In this document: positions 54,199 to 64,000 of the stretch, piece by piece
How positions within the stretch are numbered: position 1 is the stretch's first letter
How the letters are laid out: the number at the start of each line of letters is the position of its first letter
Made by a program: the position numbers and the translations under genes
Assembly (NCBI GenBank): GCA_025594325.1
Contig: JANHCV010000003.1
Coordinates: forward strand, 1,178,001 to 1,242,000
From: Blastocladiella emersonii ATCC 22665
Taxonomy: Eukaryota > Blastocladiomycota > Blastocladiomycetes > Blastocladiales > Blastocladiaceae
DNA: 64,000 nt
Reading direction: 5' to 3'
The notes under the pieces: generated by a model
Database searches by the model: none
Told to the model about the DNA's origin: nothing
Seen by the model: only the letters and a program-made list of their open reading frames with translations

Positions 54199-54798
54199 AT
54201 GCAACGCTCCTCCAAGATGACCAAGACACCAGCCTCCCACAATGCCTCGCCGCCACCAACCTCCGCATCTCCGCCACCCGTCGCCGTCGCCGGCCCCTCG
54301 GTCCCCGCACCCCGGTTCCCCGTGACGGCGCTCGACGTGCAGCGCAAGCAGCTCGAGAAGCTCATGAAGCGGCCCGACCAGCGCATCGTGCTCGACAAGA
54401 AGGTGTCGACGCTCAAGGACGAGCTCACGCCGGTCCAGGACTTTGTCTCCAACGTGCAGGGCTCGAGCGCGGGCGCCGGCAGCGGCGACTTCCACGTGTA
54501 CCGCATGCACCGCCGCCGCGAACTGCTGCGCCAGAAGGTCATGGACGAGGAGCTCGCCGTCGACAAGGCCGAGGCCGAGCACCGCGCCAAGGTCGAGGCG
54601 GCGCGCAAGGCCGAGGAGGAGAAGACGGCTAAGCGCCGCGCCAAGCGCCTCAAGCGCAAGGCCAGCAGCAGCAGCCAGAAGAAGACGGTCGTCAAGGGCA
54701 AGGTCGACTCGGCGGCGGCCGACGACGGTGACGCGAGTGGTGACGATGACGAGGCGTCCGCCGTCGCCGAGCCGCCCGCCAAGAAGGCCTGCGCCTGA
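54199..54798 (+). CDS. PRKRIP1: PRKRIP1 homologue, spliceosome-associated
   Basis: Single exon, 199 residues (human protein about 184). The family signature is intact: QRKQLEKLMKRPDQRIVL, the hallmark VQGSSAGAGSGDFHVYRMHR followed by RRELLRQKVMDEELAV, and a long Lys/Arg helix (EEEKTAKRRAKRLKRKA) ending in an acidic tail. PRKRIP1 is a long-helix protein of the step II spliceosome, bridging U2 snRNP and Syf1-type factors; in animals it was also found to bind PKR. The first ATG in frame is used. The divergent partner is APC8. Confidence 0.93.
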   Translation: MQRSSKMTKTPASHNASPPPTSASPPPVAVAGPSVPAPRFPVTALDVQRKQLEKLMKRPDQRIVLDKKVSTLKDELTPVQDFVSNVQGSSAGAGSGDFHVYRMHRRRELLRQKVMDEELAVDKAEAEHRAKVEAARKAEEEKTAKRRAKRLKRKASSSSQKKTVVKGKVDSAAADDGDASGDDDEASAVAEPPAKKACA

Positions 54799-55513
54799 TC
54801 CTCTTCTTCCTCTCTTTCTCGCCCTCGCACCCGCCTCCCTCTCCACCCTCGACCCGACGTGCAGCCTGTCGTCCTCCCCGTTGTCGTCGTTGCGCACGCA
54901 ATACACAACACCCCCTCCCTCTGCTACTTCTGCCCCCTCATCCACCACCCCTCATCGATCCCCGGGCCGGCGCCGGCTCGCGTACCAGTTGCGCGGGCCA
55001 TCTAGCTGGTTCACTACGGGGCCATCGCGGGGGGAAGAGCAAAACTCTTAGTTTCGCTAACCCCAGTGTTCGCCATCACTTGTGTTGGATAGTAGCTCTG
55101 AGACATCATCCCCTTTCCTCGTCTTGCTACCTCGTTATGTCTGTCGCCCCACGAAAATCGCCGGGGTCGGTCTATACGCCTCCGTGGCCGCCCTGGTAAT
55201 CACGTAGCGGGCACAGCATTGCCCGACTCCCAGCGATCGCGTGGACGTCAGCGAGCGCCCGTGCCCTCTTTATGGCCGTGGTGCTCGCGCTTTGCCCCGA
55301 TCCTTGTCTACATCTCGACTAGCTCTGCTGCTTATGATTCCAGATCGAAGCGTGGTGATGAAATGCCTTTTAAATTTTAACTAGAGTCAAGCAATGATGC
55401 CTAGTGATTATATGGCGCAAGTCTGATACGCCCGTGCGCTCCTCTTGGAGCATGTTTTGCTACTTTGGCCTTTGTCTCTTTCCGCCGAGCCCTTCTCTGA
55501 CGTTCGAGCGCAT
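54799..55513. other. Gene-poor flank of the mobile element
   Basis: About 715 bp with lower GC than the rest, including an AT-rich patch (about 55365-55425) with TTTTAAATTTTAACTAG. No coding frame or RNA gene is recognised. The segment up to 55520 carries the left target-site copy (CCTCCAC, 55514-55520). Confidence 0.45.
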
Positions 55514-55520
55514 CCTCCAC

Positions 55521-56940
55521 CAGGGGGCTAAGTGGGGGTGAGCAGGCTAGCCAAACCGTTGTCCCCGACCTCTGCTGCAGGTTACACGTGAGCCGGCCGG
55601 TCCACCTCGTCGGGGAGCCAATCGTTTCGTGTCAACTCACCGCCCGCGATTTATCAAAGTGTCTCACACCTATATTGCGTTAATCATGGTGGTCCGATCC
55701 GCTTGCGGTTGGGCCTCAGGTTGGCCATACTCGCGCTCACATAAAGTAGCAACTCAGATCCGAGTTTCGTGGGCCGTGCAGCGCGTGAGAGTGGATGAAA
55801 GTCGCGAACGAGGCAGCGGGCCGTGATGCGACTCGCCTCGGAAGAGCGCGCACGCGGTGGGCCTGGAGCCGTGCGGATCGCGACGCACGCGGCGCGAGAG
55901 AATCGATAGCGTTGGTGGGTAGCGTGTCCGAAGGGTGACAGCACGCAAAGGGGGCATGAAGGGCGAGCAGCGACTTGGACTTGCTGCACAAGTCGTCGCG
56001 GCGGCGATCCGGACAAGTAACGTTGCGAGTTGAGATCGGCAGGGAACGAACCGAAGAGAAATGCAAGCGGCTGCCGCGAGATGGAGCGAGGGTGAGGTGT
56101 GGAGCGTCGCGAGCAAGGGACGGACGAGGCGGTCGAGCATGGCCACGGCCGTCGCAAGCAAATGCCGCGCAGCAACGTCCAACGACCACCGCGAAGAGGT
56201 TCGCAAGCGCTCTAGGGCGCAAGCTGGCGCGGCGGGAGCGGATCCGGGGAGGGAGAGACGCGAGGGGAGCGAAGAGACGAGGGTGGCGGTCAGGTCGGTG
56301 CATGCGCGTGGGCTGGACGACGCGGCGCACGACGGGCTCACAAGTTCAAGAGCCCCAAGTGCCGGCTGACCATGCAAGTAGCGGCTGCACGCCCAGGCGT
56401 TCGATCGAACGGCGAACGGCGAGCTGAGCGGCGAGCGGATCAGGGGCGAAGGCCAAGGAGCGGGGCAGAGTCGGCGAGGGCAGAAGGGAGGGCGGGGCAG
56501 GTCTGTAGCGAGGACGGGCACCAGCAGGGCCGCGAGCCCCGCCTGCACGTCGGTAGGTGCGAGTGGGGAGGGCGACGAGTTCAAGATCGAGCGGAGAAGG
56601 CTGCGCGAGACCGGGGGCGGCGAGGTCGGCGGACAGCTGGTGGCCGCGCGGCGTCTGGTCGGCGGGGCCGAGCCGTAGCGGGACGTGAGTTCCACGAGAT
56701 GATCAACGTGTTCGGGCGAACGTATTTCAGAGAGAAAGAGTGCGAGCGATCGACAACTGAAGGGTGGGGGCGCTGGGGGACACGTGGGTGAGGTGAAAGG
56801 CCCGTGCCGCCACGAGGCAGAGTGACCCGAGCTGCTGGAGCACAGCGAGCGGGTCGGCTCACGTGTGACCTGCAGCAGAGGTCGGGGACAGCGGTTTGGC
56901 TAGCCTGCTCACCCCCACTTAGCCCCCCTGCCTCCACATG
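55521..56940. mobile_element. 1.42-kb non-autonomous TIR DNA transposon
   Basis: Starts CAGGGGGCTAAGTGGGGGTG and ends with the reverse complement of CAGGGGGGCTAAGTGGGGGT. Terminal inverted repeats are about 75 bp (55521-55595 and 56865-56940) with two substitutions and a one-base indel. The element is flanked by CCTCCAC at 55514-55520 and 56941-56947, a 7-bp target-site duplication. CAGGG ends recall hAT elements, but those normally make 8-bp duplications, so the superfamily is open. The interior has one long minus-strand frame (55754-56695) of low-complexity Ser/Ala/Arg/Leu text with no transposase motif, so mobility would need an enzyme from elsewhere. Confidence 0.82.
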
Positions 56941-56947
56941 ACTCGAG

Positions 56948-57684
56948 GTGTTCGAAGTGCTATGGCAGGCCGCTCGGTCTTCTCGCGCTCGCGGCGGTGC
57001 CAGGACAGGACCATGACGACCTCCTTCCGTCGTGGTTGCTGTACTGGTACGATCAGATGCGTGTCGCGTGTCGCTTGAAAGATCAGGTCGACCATAACTG
57101 CAGTGACGTCCCGCAGCACTCATTCGCAGACGTGAATCGCTGACCGTCAGTACTTGAGCGCAGTTGCGTCCCATTCGACAGCAATCCAGGCATGGTTCCC
57201 GATTGCTGCCGTGGAAGAAGTGTACCTTTATTCGGGCTCATCATCGCCACCTACAGTCGGTCGCGCGTGACCGTGTGAGAGATGGGTTTGTGCAAGGGGT
57301 CTTGGTCGCGCAAAGTCGACGGCCGTGAGTTTCCGGCCCTTGCAAAATATTTGGAGGTCGTGGTCTGATGGTGGAGGCGTGTTGGCCTTGAGAAAGGCGC
57401 GTTCAGCGACGAGCGGGGCGAGCAGTGCGTCGAACCGGTTATGTCTCACGCGACGATCAAACACGTGAGCGATGCGAGACACAAGCGCGAGACGCGCGCC
57501 ATGCCTCTTCGCGCCGCTCGCTTTCTTGCGACAATTTTGCTCGCAGTCAACCTCAGTCATGTACTGCAAAAATTGTCTATTCCAATGTCGCACAACCTCG
57601 CGCACTCGCGCAACCCGTCAATCACACACACACACGTCGTCATCGTTCGCGGCCCACAATTCGCCGCGCGTCTACACATCCATC
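56948..57684. other. Intergenic, no gene seen
   Basis: About 740 bp between the mobile element and the stop of the Sel1-like gene. A minus-strand frame at 57228-57605 is open for about 125 codons but shows no family. I do not call it. Confidence 0.4.
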
Positions 57685-60311
57685 TCATTCCTCCCCATCC
57701 TCATCGTACTTGGTCGACAGCGCCCACCCGGTAAACGCGTCCTGTGCGCCATTCTTGGCCGCGTACCGGAGATACTCGATGGCCTGGGCGCGCGTCCGGA
57801 CCGCGTTCCTGCGGCGGGTCCCCTTGACGGCCGCGACAGGCGCGACGCGATGCGCGCGGCGCGCGAGCCGTGTGCCGACCTCGACGCACGACTGCACGTC
57901 GCCGAGGTTGGCGGCGAGCGTGACGAGGGCCTTCGCGAGGCGCGAGTTGCCGCGCGTGCCCCACCCGTACCGCAGCGAGACGGCCAGCTCGTACAGGATC
58001 ATGGCGACGCCCATGCGCGCGGGACTCGACTCGATGTCCGAGGCGCGCCGCGGGAGGGGCGAGTCGCGGAACGTCGCCATGTACTCTTGCGCCGCGGTGC
58101 GCTTCGGCTTGAAGGTCGGGGGCGCGAACTCGTTGGCGTCGAGCCCGTTCGCGTCACCGTTGCCGTTAGCGGCAGCCGGTGGCGGGGCAAAGTGCTCGCT
58201 GACGGGCGACGCGGCGTTGGCGGCGGCGAGCTCGGCGGCGGCGAGCTGGTTGGTGAGGACGTGCTTGACGGCGTACTCGAGGGCGAGGAGGAGGAACCGG
58301 AAGCTGGACGCGAGCTCGGGCTGGACGCCCCACCCGTGGCGCAGGTAGAGCGCGATGAGGAAGTAGGGCGTGGGGACGGGGCACTCGGCGGCGTCGGCGA
58401 CCTCGACGGCGTGCGTGAGGCAGTGGTACGACTGCTCGAGGTCGTTGTTCTCGTGGTACAGCACCGCGAGCTGGATGTACTTGGCGTAGCTGTGGTCGCG
58501 CACCAGGTGGCACACCTGGCAGGTGTCCCAGTGCGTCGCGCCCGGCGCGTCGTGCTCGCTCGCGCGGTCCGAGCCCGCAGCACCGCCGCTCGGCAGCACC
58601 ATGACGCTCCGGTTCGCCGACGGGTACCGCGGCTCGATCCCGCCGTCGCGCTGCAGCCCGAACCGCGACAGCGAGCCGGTCGGCGACGGCCGCCCGCTGC
58701 CGACGTTCCCGGCCTCGGCCGCGAGCGCGAGCGGCGCGGGCCGGTTGCCGTTGCCGTTCCCAAACGACGACGGCAGGTTGGTCTCGAACGAGTCGCTCGC
58801 GGCGAGCGTCGGCGAGGGCGCCGCCGCAGCCGACATGGACTTTGGCCGCTGCTTGACCATGGAGTCGGGCGGCGACGAGCCGAGCGTGGCGACCGAGAGC
58901 GCCGGGGACAGCGTGAGCCCCGCGGGGTCGAAGGTGCGCGCGCGCGGCTTACCACCCGAAACACTGCTGTTGGCCGAGTTGGCCGGGTTGAAGTTCTGCT
59001 CCATGATGACGGCGACGGTCGAGATGCGGGAGAGCGAGGGCAGCGGGTGGCCGGACGCGCCGAACCGCGTCGAGAAGATGGCGGCGCTCTGGGCGTCGTG
59101 CGACGTGGTGCGGTTGAGCGACAGCACGCTGAACGAGTCGAAGATGCCCGAGATGCGGTTCCCGCCGACGTGCTGGTTCTGCTGCTGCTGCTGGGCGGGG
59201 AGCGGCGTCGGCTGGTCGTCGGGGATCTCGACGTCTCCACCGTTCGGCCGCACACCGCCGCGCGGCAGCGTCGCGTCGCCGCCGAGCGTGACCGAGGGCG
59301 TGTTGACGATCTGCTGGACGCGCTTCTGCATCTCGTCCTCGTCGAGGTGGTCCGGGTAGGGTTCGGGCGGGCACGCGGACTCGACTGAGAGGCCGAAGCT
59401 CATGGCGCGCTTCTTCGGGTTGACGGCAGGGCACCCCGCGTTAATGACCTCGAGCACGTCGAGCAGCGTGTGCACGGGGCACGTCTCGTCCTTGCGCAGC
59501 GACAGGAGGAACTGGTGGTCGTTGGACAGCGCGATCACCTGCGACAGCGCCTTGGTCGCGTCCTGCGCGCTGGTCGCGGTGGTCGTGGTCGTGGTCGCGC
59601 CGTTGAGCGGGACCGCCTGGAGGAGGGCGAGAGTGTCAGTCAGATCCTCGAGCCTGCTAGTGCGACCACGGGAGTGCGTACCTCACTGTCCGAACCGGAG
59701 AGCGCCATGGTGAGTGGCACACCGTTAGCCCCGCCACCATTGTTGTTGCTGACGGTGCTGTGCGACCCGCTGAGCGAGAGCTGGTGGCGCAGCGGGTGCG
59801 CCTGGCGGGTCTTGGCGAGCGGGTTGGGCGCCGAGTTGGGCGAGAGGATAGCGGCCGAGGCGACCGCGTCGAGGTTGCCCTGAGCAGCCGAAGCACCGGC
59901 GGCGGACCCGTCGAGCTCGGCCTGGATAGCGAGGCGGAACTCGATGATCTCGCGGGCCTTGCGGTCGAGCGACCGGCGCACGGCCTTGCGGTGCAGCATG
60001 TAGCGCAGCGGCGACATGCGGCGCAGGTTGGTCAGCTCGATGTGCACGTCCATGATGAGCAGGTGCGCGCGCTCGTCGATGCCGCCGCGCCGCGCCAGCA
60101 GCGTCTGCGAGTGCGCGGGTGGGGCGGAGCCGGACCGCGACGAGTACTTTGGGTCCAGCACGTCAACCAGCTCCTTGGCCGCGGCCAGCAGGTTGGCACA
60201 CTGCGCGCGCTCGCGGCGCGGCGGCACCGCGCGGTTGGCCTGCTGCAGCGTCTCGCGCAGCGAATGGGTGGCGAGCATGGTGTTGTTGGTGTCGAGGCAG
60301 TCGCGGAGGAG
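57685..60311 (-). CDS. Sel1-like repeat protein, 5' exon unresolved
   Basis: Exons 59682-60311 (at least) and 57685-59616, joined by a GTACG...CCAG intron. From the ATG at 60276-60278 it encodes 842 residues. The N-terminal part is helical (LLAAAKELVDVLDPKY, ERAHLLIMDVHIELTNLRRM) and is followed by about 300 disordered residues including a glutamine run. The C-terminal third has Sel1/TPR-like units: AKYIQLAVLYHENNDLEQSY, FLIALYLRHGWGVQPELASS, LAVSLRYGWGTRGNSRLAKA and AIEYLRYAAKNGAQDA. Sel1 proteins act as adaptors; fungal Chs4/Skt5 (chitin synthase activator) has such repeats, but I cannot claim orthology. The frame stays open upstream of the ATG (LLRDCLDTNNT) to an acceptor-like CGCGTAG at 60312, so a further first exon is likely. 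Confidence 0.75.
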
Positions 60312-60877
60312 CTACGCGAGCGGGGACCGACGGTGAGCTCGATGCCCTGCTGCTGCGGCTATGCAGACGCCCTCCGTGCACCGCAAAGGGTGGAGGTGCG
60401 GGAGGGCGACCGCCCACCTCCGCTTCCAGAAGAAGGTCAGGACATACTTGTGCAAGCAAGGAAGACGGGGCCCAGACGGGGAGTGCGCACGACCGCGGAA
60501 GAGGGGCGAGCTGATGGCGCGACCGATTCGGCCTCTCTCGGGGGGTGAGCAGCGGTTGATGCGTGGCAGGCCGATGAGCGTGCTCCGTCGCGACGGCGTG
60601 ATGTATGCTTCGTCTGTACAGCAAGTGCGCGGTGGAGAGGGCGAAGGGGGAGAGAGAGGAAGGGACGAAGGGGCGCGGCGCCGGGTGGCTGGCCGCCGTC
60701 CGCCTCCGCCTCCGCCACCAGCGCCACACCCACCGCATCGGCAGCAACGGATCGCCTGCTGACCGTGGTGGGCCCACGTTGCGCGACGCTCATGTGAGCT
60801 GAGAGGACCAGTCGACGACGAGACGGACAGACAAAGTGTATAGAAAGACTACGGGTGTATGATACAAGGCGCGCTGC
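60312..60877. other. Promoter region and unresolved first exon of the Sel1-like gene
   Basis: About 565 bp. The first exon of the Sel1-like gene probably lies here on the minus strand, but no donor could be chosen with confidence. A GA-rich tract at about 60630-60680 is the only other visible feature. Confidence 0.4.
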
Positions 60878-62122
60878 TCAGTACAGGACCTGCTCGCGGA
60901 AGTACTTTTGCAGCTTGTTGGTGCGGGTGCCGAGGCCCATCTCGTGGTAGAGGCGGCGGCGCTCAAAGTCGCGGGCCGAGCGGTGCTCCTGGCGGCGCAC
61001 CTGCATCTCGTAGATGCCGAGCGCCTTGTACCGGTCCGTGAGCTGCACGATCGCCTTCTCCTCGTCGGCCGACGGCGCGCGGATCGTCTGGCGGTAGAAG
61101 CGGCGGTAGTCGCGGTGGCCGAGCGCCTTGCCCGACGGCAGCACCAGCTCGTTGGACTCGGCGTCGATCGTGATCCCGCTCGCCGCAGCCGCGGCCGCCG
61201 CCGACTCGTCGACATCGTCGCCCTCGACGCCCTCCCACGTCGACGAGAAGTCGTAGTAGTCGGCGAGCTCGAGGTCGGCGCCGTCCTCGTACGCGACCTT
61301 GCAGTGGCCCTTGTCGCACATGTGCTTGCGGACGGCGGCCAGGTCCTTGAACAGGCCCTTGGTCTTGAGGTCCGTGTGGCCCTCGCGGTACGGCGAGTAG
61401 CACCACAGGCACGCGTTGCCGACCGACACCTTCTCGCCGAGGTACGCGAGCAGGCCGGGCAGGTCGACCAGGTAGTCAATGTCGGGGATGAAGAACGAGT
61501 GCGCCGTGGCCATGTGGTCGAGCGCGTCCTCCATGGTCGGCAGCTTGAGGTTGCAGAACAGGCAGTCGTTGAGGTCGAGCTTGACCGCGTTCTTGATCTT
61601 CTTGTCGGCGAGCTCCTCGAGCGTCGCGAACGCCGGCTCGGCGCCCGCCTCATCGCCGGTGGCGGCAGCAGCAGCGTCGGTCGAGGTGACGGGCGTGGCC
61701 GAGGTCGCGGGACTCGCGCCCGACGTTGGGGCGGCAGCGGCGCCCGCCTTCTTGGGCTGGCGCGTCAGCAGGGCCGTCGGGTACTCCTTGACGTCAATGT
61801 CGGCGGCGAGGGCCTTGTCCTTGTGCTTCTTGGACGCAATGTGGTTCTTGTAGCCGTTCTCGTTGGCATACGTCTTGTTGCACAGGTTGCACGTGTACCC
61901 GAGCGCCGCGTTCTCGGCCTCGGACCGGTCAGCGGCCTGGCGCGACAGCACGCGCTGGGCAAACTCCTCGGCCGACACGGGCGCCAGCTCGGCCACCTTG
62001 CGCTTGAGGTTGTACCGGTGCCAGTCGGTGCGGTAGTGCGTGCGCTGCTGCTCGGCCGTCGCGAACGCAACGTGGCACGACAGGCACGTGAAGGCGTAGC
62101 CAGCGGGGGCGGCGGCGCTCAT
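60878..62122 (-). CDS. REI1: REI1/ZNF622, cytoplasmic 60S maturation factor
   Basis: Single exon, 414 residues, near the family's usual size. Four C2H2-type fingers in the expected order: FTCLSCHVAFATAEQQRTHY near the N-terminus, YTCNLCNKTYANENGYKNHI, DCLFCNLKLPTMEDALDHM with HSFFIPDIDYLVDLPGLLAY, and the last around CLWCYSPYREGHTDLKTKG with RKHMCDKGHCKVAYEDGADL. Then ELADYYDFSSTWEG and the conserved C-terminus LGHRDYRRFYRQ...TRTNKLQKYF. REI1 binds late pre-60S subunits at the polypeptide exit tunnel and, with Jjj1, releases and recycles Arx1. It fits the housekeeping type of its neighbours. Confidence 0.96.
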   Translation of the reverse strand: MSAAAPAGYAFTCLSCHVAFATAEQQRTHYRTDWHRYNLKRKVAELAPVSAEEFAQRVLSRQAADRSEAENAALGYTCNLCNKTYANENGYKNHIASKKHKDKALAADIDVKEYPTALLTRQPKKAGAAAAPTSGASPATSATPVTSTDAAAAATGDEAGAEPAFATLEELADKKIKNAVKLDLNDCLFCNLKLPTMEDALDHMATAHSFFIPDIDYLVDLPGLLAYLGEKVSVGNACLWCYSPYREGHTDLKTKGLFKDLAAVRKHMCDKGHCKVAYEDGADLELADYYDFSSTWEGVEGDDVDESAAAAAAASGITIDAESNELVLPSGKALGHRDYRRFYRQTIRAPSADEEKAIVQLTDRYKALGIYEMQVRRQEHRSARDFERRRLYHEMGLGTRTNKLQKYFREQVLY

Positions 62123-63141
62123 CTTGGTTTCGGGAATCGTGGTGATGGTCGTCGGGGTGTCGGGGTCCAGCTCGCGATAGAGAGGGGACCGTCAAATGTT
62201 CTGCTGCGTGAGGAGCGGGTTGCAGGAGGAGGGCGCTTCTTGTACACGCTGAGCGGCTCAGTGACGCGGTTAACCTTGGTCGGCGGGCGTCAGTCAGCAA
62301 CCACGGAGCGCCCACAGCGACGGCGGCGGCGCTGACTCAACCGGCACGGTGCCACCCGCGTCACGCCGCATCACCTGCCCCGTCGCCACCCCGGCGCGAT
62401 CACGCGTTCGTGGCGCGACGCGTCTCGCACCTCGCCCCGCGCGGGCACCCGCACCGCACGCAACCACGCGAAATGCGCGGTGGGAACCCGCCCGCTTGCT
62501 GGGGGACACGCCGCTTTCCTTGCGCAGCCCGCTTGTCCCTCGCCGCGTGGCCCTCGGCCGCCGCCAGCAGGAAGGTGGGTGGCTTTGCTCGGATCGAGGC
62601 AGACAGCGCAGATAAGGTCTTTTACTAGCATGCCATGGATGTATCAAAATCGTCCCAGGATGGTTTCCTTGACCACGAGGGCGGCTCCGCAGCGTGCGGA
62701 GGTGAGGAAGGGACGAGGGCGCCGCACGCAGCGAGGTCCGGCCAGCGGGACTCGCGCCCCGCTTTCTTGTTCCCCGCGTCAGCGATCAGCATGTCACGGC
62801 CGCGGTCTTGGCGATCGCACGGTTCCCTCGCTCGGGCCGTGTCGTGTCACAATGGCGTGTCCTCACGCGCGCGCGTCGCGCCGTCCACGGCCGTCCGCGC
62901 CGAGTATAAAGCTCTCGCCGCGCCCTCATCCTCCTCCCGCTTCTCTTCCCCCATCAAGACCTCGCACGGCGAAGAGCTATACACGCGCTACATACACACA
63001 CCGACGACTAGCTGGGCTGGCCCGCGTCGTTCTCCTGCACTAGACCACACTCTGCACACGCACCAACTTGCTCGCATTGCGCTCGCGCGTCGCCCCGCAC
63101 CTCGCACATCCACCACCACCTACACCACCACCATCCTCACC
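62123..63141. other. Divergent intergenic region with TATA for the secreted protein
   Basis: About 1.0 kb between REI1 (minus) and the secreted histidine-brace candidate (plus). It contains a TATA box at 62905 and a long CT/CA-rich leader of about 230 nt. No other gene is seen. Confidence 0.5.
62905..62911 (+). promoter_or_regulatory. TATA box of the secreted histidine-brace candidate
   Basis: TATAAAG 237 bp upstream of the ATG at 63142, followed by a pyrimidine-rich leader. Confidence 0.55.
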
Positions 63142-64000
63142 ATGCTGTCCTCGACCCGCTCGTCCAAGGCTGCCGCGCTGGTCGCGGCCGCCCTCGTCGC
63201 CATGGTCGCGCTCGCGCCCATCGCGGCCGACGCACACTTCACGCTCAACAGCCCCGGCCCGTCGCGCGAGTCGCTCCAGTACCCGGGCAGCAACGAGTAC
63301 GTTTATTTTCTCCCCTCGCGCGCTCGCCGACCTCGACGACCAGATCACTAACACTCCGCGACCCCCACCAGGCGCTTCTTCCCGTACGCCGGCGGTAACA
63401 CGCTGCGCTCGATCCCGGACTGCCTTTCGATGCGCGCGAACCCGAACCCGCCGACGGTGACGGCCGGCACGGCGCAGGTCGTCGGGTTCGAGATCGGCAA
63501 CGGCGCGCACCACGTCGGGCCGTGCACGGCCGAGCTCATCGACCCGGCCACGGGCGCGTCCACGCCGCTCGGGTCCGAGGCCAACTGCGTGTCGCTGCGC
63601 CAGGCCATGACGGTCCAGCTCCCGCCCACCACCACGTGCGTCGACTGCGTCATCAAGGTCAGCGTCAAGGCCACGCACCTCAGCGAGGCGAACCCCGAGT
63701 TCTACTCGAGCTGCCTTGACGTCAAGGTCACGGGCGGCGCCGGCGCGGCTCCGGCCGCCCCGTCGCGCAACGTCCTCGACACGCCCGCGCCCGTCCCCGA
63801 GAACCCCGTGCCCGCGCCATCTGCCCCGGTCCCCGAGAACCCCGCCCCCACACCGCCAGCCCCAGTCCCCGCGGTCCCGACCCCCGACGTTCCTGCGCCC
63901 GCCGATGCCGCGTCCACGACGACGGCACCGCTGCCCGCGTCCGTCCGTGGCGGCCGCAAGAACCCCGTCGGCAAGTGGCGCAACCGCCACGCGCGTCGCC
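63142..64000 (+). CDS. Secreted LPMO/BIM1-like protein with N-terminal His, 3' end outside window
   Basis: Exons 63142-63296 and 63372 to the window end; 261 residues visible. A signal peptide of about 33 residues ends ADA, which would leave a mature N-terminus HFTLNSPGPSR. An exposed N-terminal His is the first ligand of a copper histidine brace, as in lytic polysaccharide mono-oxygenases and the related fungal BIM1/X325 copper proteins. GAHHVGPC near residue 130 could supply the second His. Cysteines in IPDCLSM, GPCTAEL, EANCVSL, CVDCVIK and SSCLDV suggest a disulphide-bonded beta sandwich. After about residue 200 the protein becomes a Pro/Ala/Val repeat (PAPVPENPVPAPSAPVPENP), then a basic segment, as in cell-wall or anchored proteins. 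The family call is tentative; secretion is clear. Confidence 0.72.

Noticed and set aside
55754-56695. 313-codon minus-strand open frame inside the TIR element, with a stretch loosely like a cyclin box (LHLAAAACISL)
   Set aside because: Composition is Ser/Ala/Arg/Leu-biased like other noncoding frames here. The likeness covers about 20 residues and no transposase or cyclin core residues follow.
57472-59388. 638-codon plus-strand open frame
   Set aside because: Antisense to the Sel1-like gene; Arg/Val/Glu-biased shadow text with no domain.
1-64000. CRISPR arrays, operons, ribosome-binding sites, prophage
   Set aside because: Spliced genes, histones and TATA boxes show nuclear eukaryotic DNA; no array-like repeats were seen.

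Overview
This window is nuclear DNA from a GC-rich eukaryote with compact genes and short introns. The best fit is a zoosporic (flagellated) early-diverging fungus; the Blastocladiomycota are my guess, by inference only. Support: a full-length NPHP4 (ciliary transition zone protein), fungal-style secreted tyrosinases, a secreted protein with an LPMO-like N-terminal histidine, CHASE/PAS signalling, and TATA-driven secreted-protein genes. I traced 53 introns by reading frame; 41 begin GTACG, most end in TAG (often TGTAG), and many carry a CTGAC/CTAAC branch-like element. Nearly all are 55-96 nt.

Layout. 1-10.3 kb: an unrecognised partial gene, VPS26 (retromer), mitochondrial uL3m, a J-domain membrane protein and NPHP4. 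10.8-20 kb: two secreted tyrosinases with GPI-like tails flanking a Sac phosphoinositide phosphatase, a small coiled-coil protein and a C2-domain protein. 20.5-27 kb: a possible flagellar/centrosomal protein, an RNF212/Zip3-type RING protein and RAD54B, the last two divergent and both of meiotic type. 27.1-40.2 kb: a divergent H2B-H2A pair whose H2A half lies in a 1,966-bp arm of a near-perfect inverted repeat. The second arm, at 38.3-40.2 kb, carries a second identical H2A. The 8.3-kb spacer holds a 5'-truncated cyclic-nucleotide phosphodiesterase, a CHASE-PAS protein with a degenerate histidine-kinase core, and an M3 oligopeptidase. 41.3-54.8 kb: a nine-knuckle CCHC protein, a secreted trypsin-like protease, a basic protein of unknown role, a membrane-anchored pseudokinase, an endosomal-type syntaxin, APC8/CDC23 and PRKRIP1. 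54.8-57.7 kb: gene-poor, with a 1.42-kb element bearing 75-bp terminal inverted repeats and a 7-bp target duplication. 57.7-64 kb: a Sel1-like protein, REI1/ZNF622 and a secreted histidine-brace candidate cut by the window end.

The genes do not form one pathway. Recurring themes are divergent pairs with short shared promoters (H2B/H2A, RNF212-like/RAD54B, APC8/PRKRIP1, Sac/coiled-coil), membrane traffic (VPS26, syntaxin, Sac phosphatase), and secreted copper or hydrolytic proteins. Both histone types end in a 16-nt stem-loop matching the metazoan-type histone 3' processing signal, which is unusual for a fungus. Exon boundaries were set by reading frame and family similarity, without transcript data; first exons are the least certain parts.
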